The notes under the pieces were generated by a model. It did not search any database. It had not been told where the DNA came from and saw only the letters and a list, made by a program, of their open reading frames with translations. From Paenibacillus sp. USDA918EY (lineage in GTDB: Bacteria > Bacillota > Bacilli > Paenibacillales > Paenibacillaceae), in NCBI RefSeq assembly GCF_009870825.1, contig NZ_WTWY01000002.1, forward strand, positions 62,001 to 126,000: a DNA stretch of 64,000 nt. Direction: 5' to 3'. The position numbers were made by a program, and so were the translations under genes. Position 1 is the first letter of the stretch. Each line of letters begins with the position of its first letter. Shown here piece after piece: positions 35,306 to 43,350 of this stretch.

Positions 35306-35785
35306 ATGTTTCAAGCACTTCCCTATGAAGGAAACCGGAGCGAGCAGTTTGCGGCCGTTCTGGAACAACTGAAATCTCTCATTCACGATGAACCCAGCTC
35401 CATCGCCAATCTGGCCAATGCATCGGCGCTGCTGAACAGCTTTTTGCCGGATATCAACTGGGTAGGCTTTTATTTGTACGACGGGCAAGAGCTGGTGCTT
35501 GGTCCATTCCAAGGTCTTCCGGCATGCATTCGCATTCCGCTGAACCGCGGCGTATGCGGCACGGCGGCAGCCGAACGCAGAACGATCGTCGTGGACGATG
35601 TTCACGAGTTTCCGGGACATATTGCCTGCGACGCGGCATCGAACAGCGAAATCGTCGTTCCGCTCGTCAAGGACGGAAAGCTGCTGGGCGTACTCGACAT
35701 CGACAGCCCGCTCAAAGGGCGCTTCGATCGCGAGGAGCAGCAGTTTTTGGAGCAGTTTGCCGAAGTCATCATTTCAACGTTGTAA
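35306..35785 (+). CDS. msrC: free methionine-(R)-sulfoxide reductase (GAF domain)
   Basis: The 159-residue protein is a single GAF domain of the fRMsr (YtsP) type, which reduces free methionine-R-sulfoxide. The three conserved cysteines are at LPACIRI, RGVCGTAA and HIACDAAS. The closing LGVLDIDSPLKGRFD is also typical. Two adjacent ATG codons are possible starts; the second has better spacing from GGTGG. TTGACG at 35236 and TATACT 15 nt further on could form its promoter, although the spacer is short. A terminator follows. Confidence 0.9.
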   Translation: MFQALPYEGNRSEQFAAVLEQLKSLIHDEPSSIANLANASALLNSFLPDINWVGFYLYDGQELVLGPFQGLPACIRIPLNRGVCGTAAAERRTIVVDDVHEFPGHIACDAASNSEIVVPLVKDGKLLGVLDIDSPLKGRFDREEQQFLEQFAEVIISTL

Positions 35786-35796
35786 TTTTCCGTTTT

Positions 35797-35839
35797 AAGA
35801 AGCGGCCTTTCGCGTCAGCGAAAAAGCCGCTTCTTTTTT
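35797..35839 (+). terminator. intrinsic terminator of the methionine-sulfoxide reductase gene
   Basis: AAGAAGCGGC pairs with GCCGCTTCTT around an inner TTTCGC/GCGAAA stem, then T6. Confidence 0.9.
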
Positions 35840-35895
35840 GTTTGATTTCGGGAAACCCGCATAATATGGATCACGCGTCCCCTGCCTGACGCCAG

Positions 35896-37944
35896 TTACA
35901 TGTCTTCCGGTTTGCGAATGATCGTTAAGCCCTCCACATGTTTTTTCTGCATCAATTTGCTTTTTTTCCGGTTTTCCTTGCTGTCGAAAATGATGTCGAA
36001 GTCATAATCCTCCGGGTAAAGATTTCCCTTCTCAATATACAGCTTCAGCCGCTTCTGGTTGATCTTCAGCTTTTGCTTCTGGACCATGACCCCCACCATG
36101 CCCTTTGCGTCTTCTTCCTGGTACACGATCCCGACACGCTGAAGCGAGCTGACATATACCGCGTCTCCCACTTCAAGCTTCCGCGGTTTGGCCGCTTCTT
36201 CCGCTTCAGCCTCCGCTGGGCTCACTTCCGGCTGTTCCCTATTTCGATCGCCTTTGCCCTCCCGCTCTACCGGATGTCGGTTTTCGTCATCTCCGGGCAG
36301 CGGCCCTTCTTCATGATGCTGAGGCCCACCCCCGAGGTCGTCCGCCATCGGGGCTGTGCTGCTATCCGTAACCGTGGCGGGCGTTCCGCCTTCTGTTCCC
36401 GGCGCTGCCAATACCGTTCTTTGGCTTTGCAAAATATTTCTGGACCGCTGGGTGATGCCGTAAGGCATGCCGAGTTTGGTGGCGATTTCGATCGCGTAAC
36501 TTTGGCCGGATTCGCCGATCGTCAGGCGGTAGAGCGGTTCAAGCGTGTTAACGTCGAATTCCATCCTTGCGTTTTGAAAACCCGGGGTGCGGGAAGCAAA
36601 CCCCTTTAATTCGTTAAAATGGGTCGTGACCATCATCATCGCCCCTCTCCGGTTCAATTCCTCCAAAATCGCGATCGAAAGCGACATGCCTTCCCCAGGA
36701 TCGGTCCCGGCGGCAAGCTCGTCGATCAGCAGCAGCGTGGAACGGTCCGCCGCCTCCACCATCGCGATCAGCCTGCGGATTTGGGCGGAGAACGTGCTAA
36801 GCGATTGCTCGATGCTCTGTCCGTCGCCAATCGCCGTCATGACCTTATCGAATACGGCGAATATGCTGCCCTCCTCCACGGGCACAAGCAATCCCGATTG
36901 AACCATCAAGGTCAGCAGCCCGAGCGTCTTCAGCGCTACGGTTTTGCCCCCCGTATTCGGTCCGGTAATGATCAGCGAGCGGTAGCCGTTTCCGAGCTCC
37001 AGCTGAAGCGGCACCATCGTTTTCAGCATAAGCGGATGTTTGGCTCCCCGAAGCCGGATAAATCCCCTGTCACTCAGCTGTACGATCCGCCCTTCAATGG
37101 AGCGGCCATATTTGGCTTTGGCGAAAATAAAATCGTAGTTTCCCGTAATGTCGATGTTTAGCAGCAGATCCGCGCCCGAAGCTTCCAGCAAGCCCGTCAG
37201 CATGCTGAGCACCACGCCTTCCTCCCGGGCCTCATCCGCTTCCAGCATCCCAAGCTCGGTCTGAAGCTGCGAAATTTCCTCCGGCTCGACGAACACCGTT
37301 TGCCCGCTGGTGGACTGGTCGAGCACCGCGCCTTTGATTTGCTTATGGTACTCCCGCTTGACCGGCACGACGTACCGCCCGCCCCGGACGCTGATCAGAT
37401 GCTCCTGCAAAATCGACCCGTGCCGGGACAGGATCGAGCTCATTTTTTTCTGGATCCGTTCTTTGACCACGGCGATCTTTTTCCGGATCTTCTCGAGCTG
37501 CTTGCTCGCCTGGTCATCCACCTTGCCGAAGCGGATGCAGCGTTCGATCTCGCTTTTCAGCCGCGGCAGCTCCTGCATCGATAAGGCGTAACTGCTGACG
37601 GTAGGCGCAACGTCCCGTTTGCCCGCCATATATTTCATCAGCTGGCCGCAGCTGTGCAAAAACGTCTGCACCGCCGCAAAGTCCTGCTCCGTAAACAAAT
37701 ACCCCGTGTGCAGCAGCGAAACGATGTGCTCTATTCCTTCCAGCGACGGCAGCGGCACGCTCGCCCCTTTCTCCAGCAGCGCCTTCGCTTCCGCCGTTTC
37801 CTTCAGCGCCGCTTCGATCGCCCGCAGGTGATTCCCGGGCATCAGTTCGTCGATATGTTTTCTTCCTGCGTAGGACACCGCATATTCCCGCAGCATTTCT
37901 TTCACTCTGTCATACTCCAGCATGTTCATTGTCATGTTATCCAT
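35896..37944 (-). CDS. MutS2-like ATPase lacking the Smr domain
   Basis: The 682-residue protein has the MutS2 layout: an N-terminal helical region, a clamp/coiled-coil segment (about 140-260), and an ABC-type ATPase with Walker A GPNTGGKT (328-335), signature STFSAQ (383-388), Walker B LLLIDEL (405-411) and the THF His-loop. A KOW-like segment follows (about 589-638: VGDAVYVSSLQRVGIV). Typical MutS2 is near 785 residues and ends in an Smr domain; this one stops after QKKHVEGLTIIRKPEDM. The usual post-ATPase coiled coil is replaced by a Gly/Pro/Glu-rich stretch (511-588). MutS2 family members act on stalled ribosomes or recombination intermediates. The ATG at 37944 has AGGAGG ten nt upstream. 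A long attenuator-like leader precedes it. Confidence 0.85.
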   Translation of the reverse strand: MDNMTMNMLEYDRVKEMLREYAVSYAGRKHIDELMPGNHLRAIEAALKETAEAKALLEKGASVPLPSLEGIEHIVSLLHTGYLFTEQDFAAVQTFLHSCGQLMKYMAGKRDVAPTVSSYALSMQELPRLKSEIERCIRFGKVDDQASKQLEKIRKKIAVVKERIQKKMSSILSRHGSILQEHLISVRGGRYVVPVKREYHKQIKGAVLDQSTSGQTVFVEPEEISQLQTELGMLEADEAREEGVVLSMLTGLLEASGADLLLNIDITGNYDFIFAKAKYGRSIEGRIVQLSDRGFIRLRGAKHPLMLKTMVPLQLELGNGYRSLIITGPNTGGKTVALKTLGLLTLMVQSGLLVPVEEGSIFAVFDKVMTAIGDGQSIEQSLSTFSAQIRRLIAMVEAADRSTLLLIDELAAGTDPGEGMSLSIAILEELNRRGAMMMVTTHFNELKGFASRTPGFQNARMEFDVNTLEPLYRLTIGESGQSYAIEIATKLGMPYGITQRSRNILQSQRTVLAAPGTEGGTPATVTDSSTAPMADDLGGGPQHHEEGPLPGDDENRHPVEREGKGDRNREQPEVSPAEAEAEEAAKPRKLEVGDAVYVSSLQRVGIVYQEEDAKGMVGVMVQKQKLKINQKRLKLYIEKGNLYPEDYDFDIIFDSKENRKKSKLMQKKHVEGLTIIRKPEDM

Positions 37945-38011
37945 AACATGTGAGCCTCCTAATGAATGGTTTCGATTCGGAACAGGCGCTGCGACAGCCC
38001 CGTCCCAAAAT

Positions 38012-38060
38012 GAACAAAGGGACAAAGAACGTCACGCGCGAGTTCTTTGTCCCTTTGTTC
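38012..38060 (-). repeat. perfect 19-bp inverted repeat in the MutS2-like leader
   Basis: GAACAAAGGGACAAAGAAC pairs perfectly with its complement around an 11-nt loop. It ends 68 nt before the MutS2-like start. On the minus strand the 3' arm is followed by ATTTTGGG, so it is a possible second terminator or a protein/RNA binding structure. Confidence 0.75.
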
Positions 38061-38146
38061 GGCCGCTTCATTTTCCCTGTTATTGCGACGGGATCGCCGG
38101 CTTGATTATGAATCAGCCGCTAACGATAAAACCCCTGGAACGCAAA

Positions 38147-38173
38147 AAGACCGTGCTGCAAGAGCACGGTCTT
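38147..38173 (-). terminator. terminator-like hairpin within the MutS2-like leader
   Basis: AAGACCGTGCT and AGCACGGTCTT form a perfect 11-bp stem with a 5-nt loop. The 3' arm runs into TTT on the minus strand. It may end the malL/leader transcript prematurely. The first seven bases of the 5' arm also occur at 38410-38416, just after the small ORF, allowing an alternative pairing. Confidence 0.65.
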
Positions 38174-38430
38174 CAAAAAGTTCCTCGCTGCCGCAATCGC
38201 CGCATAACGAAGACACTTTTATGAATAACAAAGAAAGAAACAGCAGCCAAGGCGCCGTTTGATGCTTCGCGTGTTCTTAACTATTTTCCATGACCGCGCG
38301 AACCGAACAGACGTAAGGCATGCATACAGCTTCGTCCTGCCGTTCAGCTTGAAAAGGCGCAAGGAAATAAAGCTGCCTTCACAGGCAAGCTTGACCTGGT
38401 CTTTTCGTGCGGTCTTCATATGGAATTGAA
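38174..38430 (-). ncRNA. structured 5' leader of the MutS2-like gene (candidate attenuator)
   Basis: The transcript from the 38486 promoter would carry about 540 nt before the MutS2-like start. Between the leader peptide and the first hairpin there are several local inverted repeats, such as AAGCTTGCC/GGCAGCTT (about 38367-38391). The leader copy of AAGACCG (38410-38416) can compete for the 3' arm of the terminator. No Rfam-type family is recognised. Confidence 0.45.
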
Positions 38431-38454
38431 TTAGTTAAGAACAACCACCGACAT
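38431..38454 (-). CDS. putative seven-residue leader peptide MSVVVLN
   Basis: A consensus ribosome site (AAAGGAGA, 38462-38469) is followed at 7-nt spacing by ATG and the codons for MSVVVLN, then TAA. A consensus promoter (38486-38514) lies directly upstream. Such a strong start with such a short product is typical of leader peptides that control attenuation by ribosome stalling. The VVV run recalls stalling motifs of some erm leaders, but that is only an analogy. A 66-codon frame following it (38219-38419) has no ribosome site and is probably not translated. Confidence 0.5.
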   Translation of the reverse strand: MSVVVLN

Positions 38455-38485
38455 CAAAATCTCTCCTTTGGTTTAGGATGAGGTA

Positions 38486-38514
38486 AATTTAACAATATTT
38501 TTCATCGATGTCAA
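38486..38514 (-). promoter_or_regulatory. sigma-A promoter for the leader/MutS2-like transcript
   Basis: TTGACA (38509-38514), a 17-nt spacer and TAAATT (38486-38491) on the minus strand make a good housekeeping promoter. It starts only 4 nt beyond the malL stop codon. Confidence 0.7.
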
Positions 38515-38518
38515 GCCT

Positions 38519-40210
38519 TTAAGCCCGAAGCATGTACACCCGCGCTTCATATGGGCGCAAGCGGAAGGTCAGGCCGAGATCGTCGTCTCCCGAAACGTCG
38601 TAATTGGAGATTAGCAGCTCTTTCCCTGACAGGTTCAGTCCCTGCGGCAGCTTCAGCTCGGGTTCTCCGCCGAAAAAATTCAAAATGACGAGCAGCTTCG
38701 CATCATCCAGCGTGCGCGTGTATACGTATATTTCCGGGTCGTCCGGCAGCAGCAGCTCGTATTTCCCGTACACGATCACCTCATGCTCCTTGCGAAGCGC
38801 GATCAGCTTTTTATAGTAATAAAAAATGGAATCGGGGTCCTTCAGCGCCGCCTCGACGTTGATTTCGCGGAAATTCGGGTTCACGGCAATCCATGGCTTG
38901 CCTTCCGTAAACCCCGCTTTTTCGGTCCCGTCCCACTGCATCGGCGTTCTGGCGTTGTCCCTGCTCTTTTTACGGATCGCTTCCATCACTTTTTCCTTGG
39001 GCGCCCCCCGCTTCAATTGATCCCGGTAAAAATTATGCGTCTCCACGTCCCGGTAGTCGTCGATCGAATCGAAGGCGATGTTGGTCATGCCGATCTCCTC
39101 GCCCTGGTAAATGTACGGCGTCCCTTCGAGCATATGCATGTAGGTCGCCAGCATTTTGGCCGATTCCACCCGGTATTTGCCGTCGTCCCCAAAACGGGAG
39201 ACCGGGCGCGGCTGGTCATGATTGCACCAATAGTTGGCGTTCCAGCCCTGGTCATGCAAAACGGTCTGCCAATGGCTCATGACCTTTTTCAGGTCAAGCA
39301 GGCTCCACGGACGAATGTCCCATTTTCCCGAACCTCCGGAGAGGGCGTCAAGCTGCATATGCTCGAATTGAAACACCATGTTCAGCTCTCCCCGCGTATC
39401 GCCGACGTAGCACAAAGCCTCTTCCGGCCCCAGGCCGGAGGTTTCGCCCACCGTCATAATATCGTAGTGGAACAGCACCTGCGTATACAGCTGATGCAGC
39501 AGCGTATGTACATGCTCCAGGTTGGAAAACAGCTCGTAGGCCCGGACCGTCGGCAAATGATGCGGATTGTCCCCGTCCGGCAGGCCGACGGCTTTCGCGA
39601 TATGCGCGATGGCGTCGAGGCGGAAGCCGTCCACTCCTTTTTTCAGCCACCACTCGACCATCTCGTGCATGCAATCGACAACCTCATGGTTTTCCCAGTT
39701 TAAGTCCGGCTGATGTTTCGAATACAGATGCAGGTAATATTCGTCCGTCGTTTCGTCGTATTCCCAGACCGAACCGCTGAAATACGATTCCCAGTTGTTT
39801 GGAGGACCGCCGTTTTTGCCTTTGCGCCATATGTAATAATCTCTTTTCGGGTTATCCTTCGACGACCTCGATTCGATAAACCAGGGATGCTCGTCCGAAG
39901 TATGGTTCAGCACGAGATCCATCATGATTTTGAGGCCTCTGGCATGGGCTTCCCGCAGCAGCTCGTCAAAATCCTCCATCGTGCCGAATTCCTTCATAAT
40001 GTCCTTGTAGTCGCTGATGTCATACCCGTTATCATGGTTCGGCGACTTATAGATGGGACAAAGCCAAATGACGTCGATCCCGAGTTCTTTCAAGTAATCG
40101 AGCTTCGACAGAATTCCGCGCAAATCGCCGATCCCGTCCCCGTTCGAATCCATAAAACTGATCGGATAGATTTGGTACACGACGCTTTCCTTCCACCATG
40201 TTTTCTTCAT
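38519..40210 (-). CDS. malL: oligo-1,6-glucosidase / alpha-glucosidase (GH13)
   Basis: The 563-residue cytoplasmic enzyme is a GH13 alpha-glucosidase of the oligo-1,6-glucosidase group. Conserved regions are DLVLNHTSDEHPW (region I), GFRLDAIAHI (nucleophile Asp), MTVGETSG (acid/base Glu) and NHDQPRPVSRFG (region IV). It hydrolyses isomaltose-like or sucrose-like oligosaccharides; exact specificity cannot be told. A GGAAGGAGACGGAT site precedes the ATG. No regulator or transporter is adjacent. The stop codon is almost in contact with the promoter of the MutS2-like leader. Confidence 0.93.
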   Translation of the reverse strand: MKKTWWKESVVYQIYPISFMDSNGDGIGDLRGILSKLDYLKELGIDVIWLCPIYKSPNHDNGYDISDYKDIMKEFGTMEDFDELLREAHARGLKIMMDLVLNHTSDEHPWFIESRSSKDNPKRDYYIWRKGKNGGPPNNWESYFSGSVWEYDETTDEYYLHLYSKHQPDLNWENHEVVDCMHEMVEWWLKKGVDGFRLDAIAHIAKAVGLPDGDNPHHLPTVRAYELFSNLEHVHTLLHQLYTQVLFHYDIMTVGETSGLGPEEALCYVGDTRGELNMVFQFEHMQLDALSGGSGKWDIRPWSLLDLKKVMSHWQTVLHDQGWNANYWCNHDQPRPVSRFGDDGKYRVESAKMLATYMHMLEGTPYIYQGEEIGMTNIAFDSIDDYRDVETHNFYRDQLKRGAPKEKVMEAIRKKSRDNARTPMQWDGTEKAGFTEGKPWIAVNPNFREINVEAALKDPDSIFYYYKKLIALRKEHEVIVYGKYELLLPDDPEIYVYTRTLDDAKLLVILNFFGGEPELKLPQGLNLSGKELLISNYDVSGDDDLGLTFRLRPYEARVYMLRA

Positions 40211-40245
40211 ATCCGTCTCCTTCCTTGCGCGTCAGGCGGCAATTC

Positions 40246-40274
40246 TTTACAACCCGGCCGAATCCGTTTATAAT
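40246..40274 (+). promoter_or_regulatory. sigma-A promoter of the NhaD-type gene
   Basis: TTTACA (40246-40251), a 17-nt spacer and TATAAT (40269-40274). Transcription would begin near 40281, leaving a leader of about 239 nt. Confidence 0.75.
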
Positions 40275-40280
40275 AGATGT

Positions 40281-40519
40281 ACACTGATTTTCAGATTCCC
40301 TTTCACTTGAAGGGCAACTGGTGTTTCAAATCGCATAGAATAACATTTGGAGGAGCCTGCCACGCGCGGGCTCCTTTTGTCTTTTTTTGGCCTTCTCGTC
40401 CTTTTTTTGGAGTCCGTATGCGGCATTCTTCTCCTGTGACCAAAGGAGGAATCGGATCACGTTCGAATGACCACTCTATTTTTACGGACTGCATCTAGAA
40501 AAAAACGGGGAGGAACCTT
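40281..40519 (+). ncRNA. structured leader with terminator before the NhaD-type gene (candidate riboswitch/attenuator)
   Basis: The start of the leader can fold as ACACUG/UGGUGU (with G-U pairs) around two small hairpins (CUGA/UCAG and CCCUU/AAGGG), followed by the terminator at 40352. A strong ribosome site (AAAGGAGG at 40442) has no start codon at normal spacing. The gene is a cation or oxyanion transporter, so an ion-sensing RNA would make sense. No known class was recognised. Confidence 0.4.
40352..40388 (+). terminator. intrinsic terminator inside the NhaD-type leader
   Basis: GGAGCC pairs with GGCTCC and is followed by TTTTGTCTTTTTTT. It lies between the promoter and the coding start, as in attenuation. 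Confidence 0.75.
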
Positions 40520-41800
40520 ATGGAACAACAAGCAATTTGGGCTATCGTCATTTTTTTGGTTGCGTATGCACTGATTATTTCGGAAAAAATCCACCGTACG
40601 ATCATCGCCATGATCGGCGGCGTGCTGATGGTGATTTGCGGGATCGTGAGCCAGGAAACGGCCATCCGCCATATCGATTTCAACACGCTTGGGCTGCTCA
40701 TCGGGATGATGATTATCGTGAACATTACGGCGGAGACGGGACTGTTCAAATACATCGCCGTCTGGGCCGCGAAAAAAGCGAAAGGCCGCCCGCTCGCCAT
40801 CCTGATCGCACTGATGCTGCTGACGGCGCTCGGATCGGCGTTTTTGGACAATGTGACCACCGTCCTGCTGATGGTGCCGGTTACGTTTAGTATTACACGC
40901 CAGCTTCGGGTCAATCCGCTGCCTTTTCTGATCACGCAAATCATGGCCTCCAATGTCGGCGGCACGGCCACCTTGATCGGCGATCCGCCGAACATCATGA
41001 TCGGAAGCGCGGTCAAAGAGCTGACGTTTATGGCGTTTATCGAAAACCTGGCGCCGATTGCAGTGATTATCCTTGCGCTGTTGGTGCCGATTTTCGTCCT
41101 GCTCTTCCGCAAGCAGATCAAAACGAAGCCTGAACTGATGCAAAGCATCATGGATCTCGATGAAAAGGAACTGCTGACGAACAAAAAGCTGCTGATCAAA
41201 TGCCTTGCCGTGCTTGGGCTGACCATCGCCGGATTTTTTATCCATCAGCTCGTGCACATCGAATCCGCCACCGTCGCATTGGCCGGCGCTTTCCTGCTTT
41301 TGATCCTGACCGGGGAACATATGCTGGAGGAAGCATTCGCCAAGGTCGAATGGCCGACGATCTTTTTCTTTGTGGGATTGTTCGTGCTTGTTGCGGGATT
41401 GATCGAAACCGGCGTCATTTCCACGTTGGCCGAAAAAGCGGTCGCCCTTACCGGAGGCAACGTAACCTCAACCTCGATGCTTATTTTATGGTTAAGCGCG
41501 ATCGCCTCGGCGTTTGTCGACAATATCCCGTTTGTTGCGACGATGATCCCGATGATTCAGGATATGGGCAGCATGGGAATCAGCAATCTTGAGCCGCTCT
41601 GGTGGTCGCTCGCGCTTGGCGCCTGTCTGGGCGGAAACGGCACGTTGATCGGCGCCAGCGCCAACCTGATCGTGGCAGGCATGGCTGCCAAGGAAGGATA
41701 CCCGCTGAAATTTACGACGTTTTTGAAATACGGCTTCCCGATCATGATTTTGTCGATCGTTTTGTCCAGCGCATATGTATATCTCAGATATTTAATGTAA
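40520..41800 (+). CDS. ArsB/NhaD-family ion permease
   Basis: The 426-residue protein has about eleven membrane helices and the ion-transporter (IT) superfamily repeats: LGSAFLDNVTTVLLMVPV in the first half and IASAFVDNIPFVATMIP in the second, plus GGTATLIGDPPNIMIGSA and GGNGTLIGASANLIVAG. These match NhaD-type Na+/H+ antiporters and ArsB-like permeases; the true substrate cannot be settled. No arsenic genes are nearby, so a cation antiporter is somewhat more likely. GGGGAGG precedes the ATG. Confidence 0.88.
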   Translation: MEQQAIWAIVIFLVAYALIISEKIHRTIIAMIGGVLMVICGIVSQETAIRHIDFNTLGLLIGMMIIVNITAETGLFKYIAVWAAKKAKGRPLAILIALMLLTALGSAFLDNVTTVLLMVPVTFSITRQLRVNPLPFLITQIMASNVGGTATLIGDPPNIMIGSAVKELTFMAFIENLAPIAVIILALLVPIFVLLFRKQIKTKPELMQSIMDLDEKELLTNKKLLIKCLAVLGLTIAGFFIHQLVHIESATVALAGAFLLLILTGEHMLEEAFAKVEWPTIFFFVGLFVLVAGLIETGVISTLAEKAVALTGGNVTSTSMLILWLSAIASAFVDNIPFVATMIPMIQDMGSMGISNLEPLWWSLALGACLGGNGTLIGASANLIVAGMAAKEGYPLKFTTFLKYGFPIMILSIVLSSAYVYLRYLM

Positions 41801-41896
41801 TTCGATAGCGAGTCATGCCGACATACCTTGATTTTAATCGGCGGGATGATGGGGATAAATGAAGGAGAACAACTTGACCGAAATGGAGGCGCCCGC

Positions 41897-42187
41897 ATGC
41901 TGATTTACCGCTGCAACGAGGACGTTGCCCGCATCACGGAAACCGTCAACGGAGAGGATGTTGAATTTCGCATCCGCCTGCTTCAGGAAGAGCCTTATCT
42001 GAACCGTCTGCGTGAGATTCGGAAGCACTTTGAAGACAACGACGTATACACCGACGCGCTGTTTTACGTCTATAAAAACCATGAGTATGGCGCCATCGTG
42101 CGAAAAGACTATTACGTCGATTTCGTGCTTGCGCTAATGAAGCACGGTTTGCTCCGCAGCGTCGAATGGAAGGCAGATGTAACGTAG
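41897..42187 (+). CDS. conserved-looking hypothetical protein
   Basis: The 96-residue, mainly acidic protein begins MLIYRCNEDVARITETVNG and ends in HGLLRSVEWKADVT. No domain is recognised. The ATG at 41897 has GGAGG seven nt upstream. A nine-codon frame starting with TTG at 41874 has its own ribosome site and ends inside this start (ATGCTGA), which may couple translation. The gene follows the permease by about 100 nt and ends in a strong terminator. Confidence 0.65.
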   Translation: MLIYRCNEDVARITETVNGEDVEFRIRLLQEEPYLNRLREIRKHFEDNDVYTDALFYVYKNHEYGAIVRKDYYVDFVLALMKHGLLRSVEWKADVT

Positions 42188-42190
42188 TTT

Positions 42191-42215
42191 GGAGGGCAAA
42201 TCGCCCTCCTTTTTT
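42191..42215 (+). terminator. intrinsic terminator
   Basis: GGAGGGC pairs with GCCCTCC around a 5-nt loop, then T6. It begins 4 nt after the stop at 42187. Confidence 0.9.
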
Positions 42216-42227
42216 CATGCGTGCAGG

Positions 42228-43163
42228 TCATTCCGCCGATTCGATCACGTATTCGTATCTTCTTTTCACGTCTGCCAGGCGCGCCTCCAAGCTGCGCTGC
42301 TCCGCTTCGATCTGGCGAACGATCCCTTTGACCGCATCCAGCTTCTCCTCTACCTGCGACAGCGTATCGTTGATCCTTCCCTGCACCATCCAGTCGGAAA
42401 TGAACCCGTCGAAAAAATAATCCGAAAACCGTAAAAAGCTGCCGATGTCGATTTCGATGGACAGATGCATTTCTACGTCCTTCAGCTCTTTGCCGAACCG
42501 GCGCAAGCTGGTCTGCGCATCATGAATGTAGCCCATGGCTTCGTCGATTTTGTTATGTTTGATGTGCGTGGACAGCATGCCGCCGCCAAGCATGTCGTAG
42601 GTGCCCCAATTGCGGGCGGACTGCAAATAATCCCGAGCTTGTTCCAAATCATGGAGGACGGAGCGGCCCGCCTGCACGGCCTCCCTCATTTCCTTCAGAT
42701 GCACCGTCAGGTCCGCCTGCCGCTCCGCCAGCTCCGACAGCTCCCCGTGCTGCCGCAAAATGGCTTGTTCTTTTTCCTGCAAAATCCGTTCATATTCGAA
42801 TTCCGAATAACGCACTTCCCGGAGCAGCTTATCGGTTTCCTGGCATTGCTTGGTTATGTCTTCGACGGCCCGCACCGCCGCATCGTATTTTGCTTTCGCC
42901 TCCAGCACCTCGAGCTGTTCGCGCTCCAGCTTTTCCTCTTTTTTACCGATGAGGCCGAAGAACAATCCGGATAAGGAAGCTCCGGTCAACCGTTCCACGT
43001 CCTTTTCCTCGTCAGCCAGCCTCTGCTTCCAGCGATCCGCTTCCCGTTCGCGTTCCTCCCGCTCCGCTTCCAGCTCCTGAAGGCGTTTCTCCCATTTGGT
43101 TTTGTTCCTCATGCTCTCCTTCAGCTCCGTCAGACGGGCATTAGCCACCTCAAACATCCGCAT
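42228..43163 (-). CDS. coiled-coil hypothetical protein
   Basis: This 311-residue protein is dominated by coiled coil: about residues 8-60 (LKESMRNKTKWEKRLQELEA onward), 75-185, and 250-305. A short hydrophobic island (GASLSGLFFGLIGKKEEK, about 61-78) interrupts the first coil, and a Gly-rich turn (MLGGGMLSTHIKHNKIDEAM) joins the later ones. It has no transmembrane segment or enzymatic motif. It is encoded alone. No family function is recognised; a scaffold or DNA/membrane-associated role is only a guess. Confidence 0.7.
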   Translation of the reverse strand: MRMFEVANARLTELKESMRNKTKWEKRLQELEAEREEREREADRWKQRLADEEKDVERLTGASLSGLFFGLIGKKEEKLEREQLEVLEAKAKYDAAVRAVEDITKQCQETDKLLREVRYSEFEYERILQEKEQAILRQHGELSELAERQADLTVHLKEMREAVQAGRSVLHDLEQARDYLQSARNWGTYDMLGGGMLSTHIKHNKIDEAMGYIHDAQTSLRRFGKELKDVEMHLSIEIDIGSFLRFSDYFFDGFISDWMVQGRINDTLSQVEEKLDAVKGIVRQIEAEQRSLEARLADVKRRYEYVIESAE

Positions 43164-43350
43164 CCCTCCATGTCAATTTTTACATTCATTACCTGTTTAA
43201 ACGTTACGTCTTGGGGAGAAGTTTCAAGAAAAGCGGAAACAGCCGTTTTTTGCCGAAGGAACGGGCCCAAAAGGGGCGCGCTAGATTTTGCCGCGAAAAA
43301 TCGCTATCATAAGACATAGTGAAAATGCATAAGGAGTGAACATCCCATTC

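Noticed and set aside
38219..38419. 66-codon minus-strand ORF beginning MKTARKDQVKLACEG inside the MutS2-like leader
   Set aside because: No ribosome site before its ATG, unusual Cys/Arg-rich composition, no recognised family; it more likely reflects structured leader RNA.
40467..40575. short ORF starting at 40467 overlapping the NhaD-type start as a leader peptide
   Set aside because: The strong AAAGGAGG is about 17 nt away, too far for normal initiation, and the ORF runs far into the permease gene.
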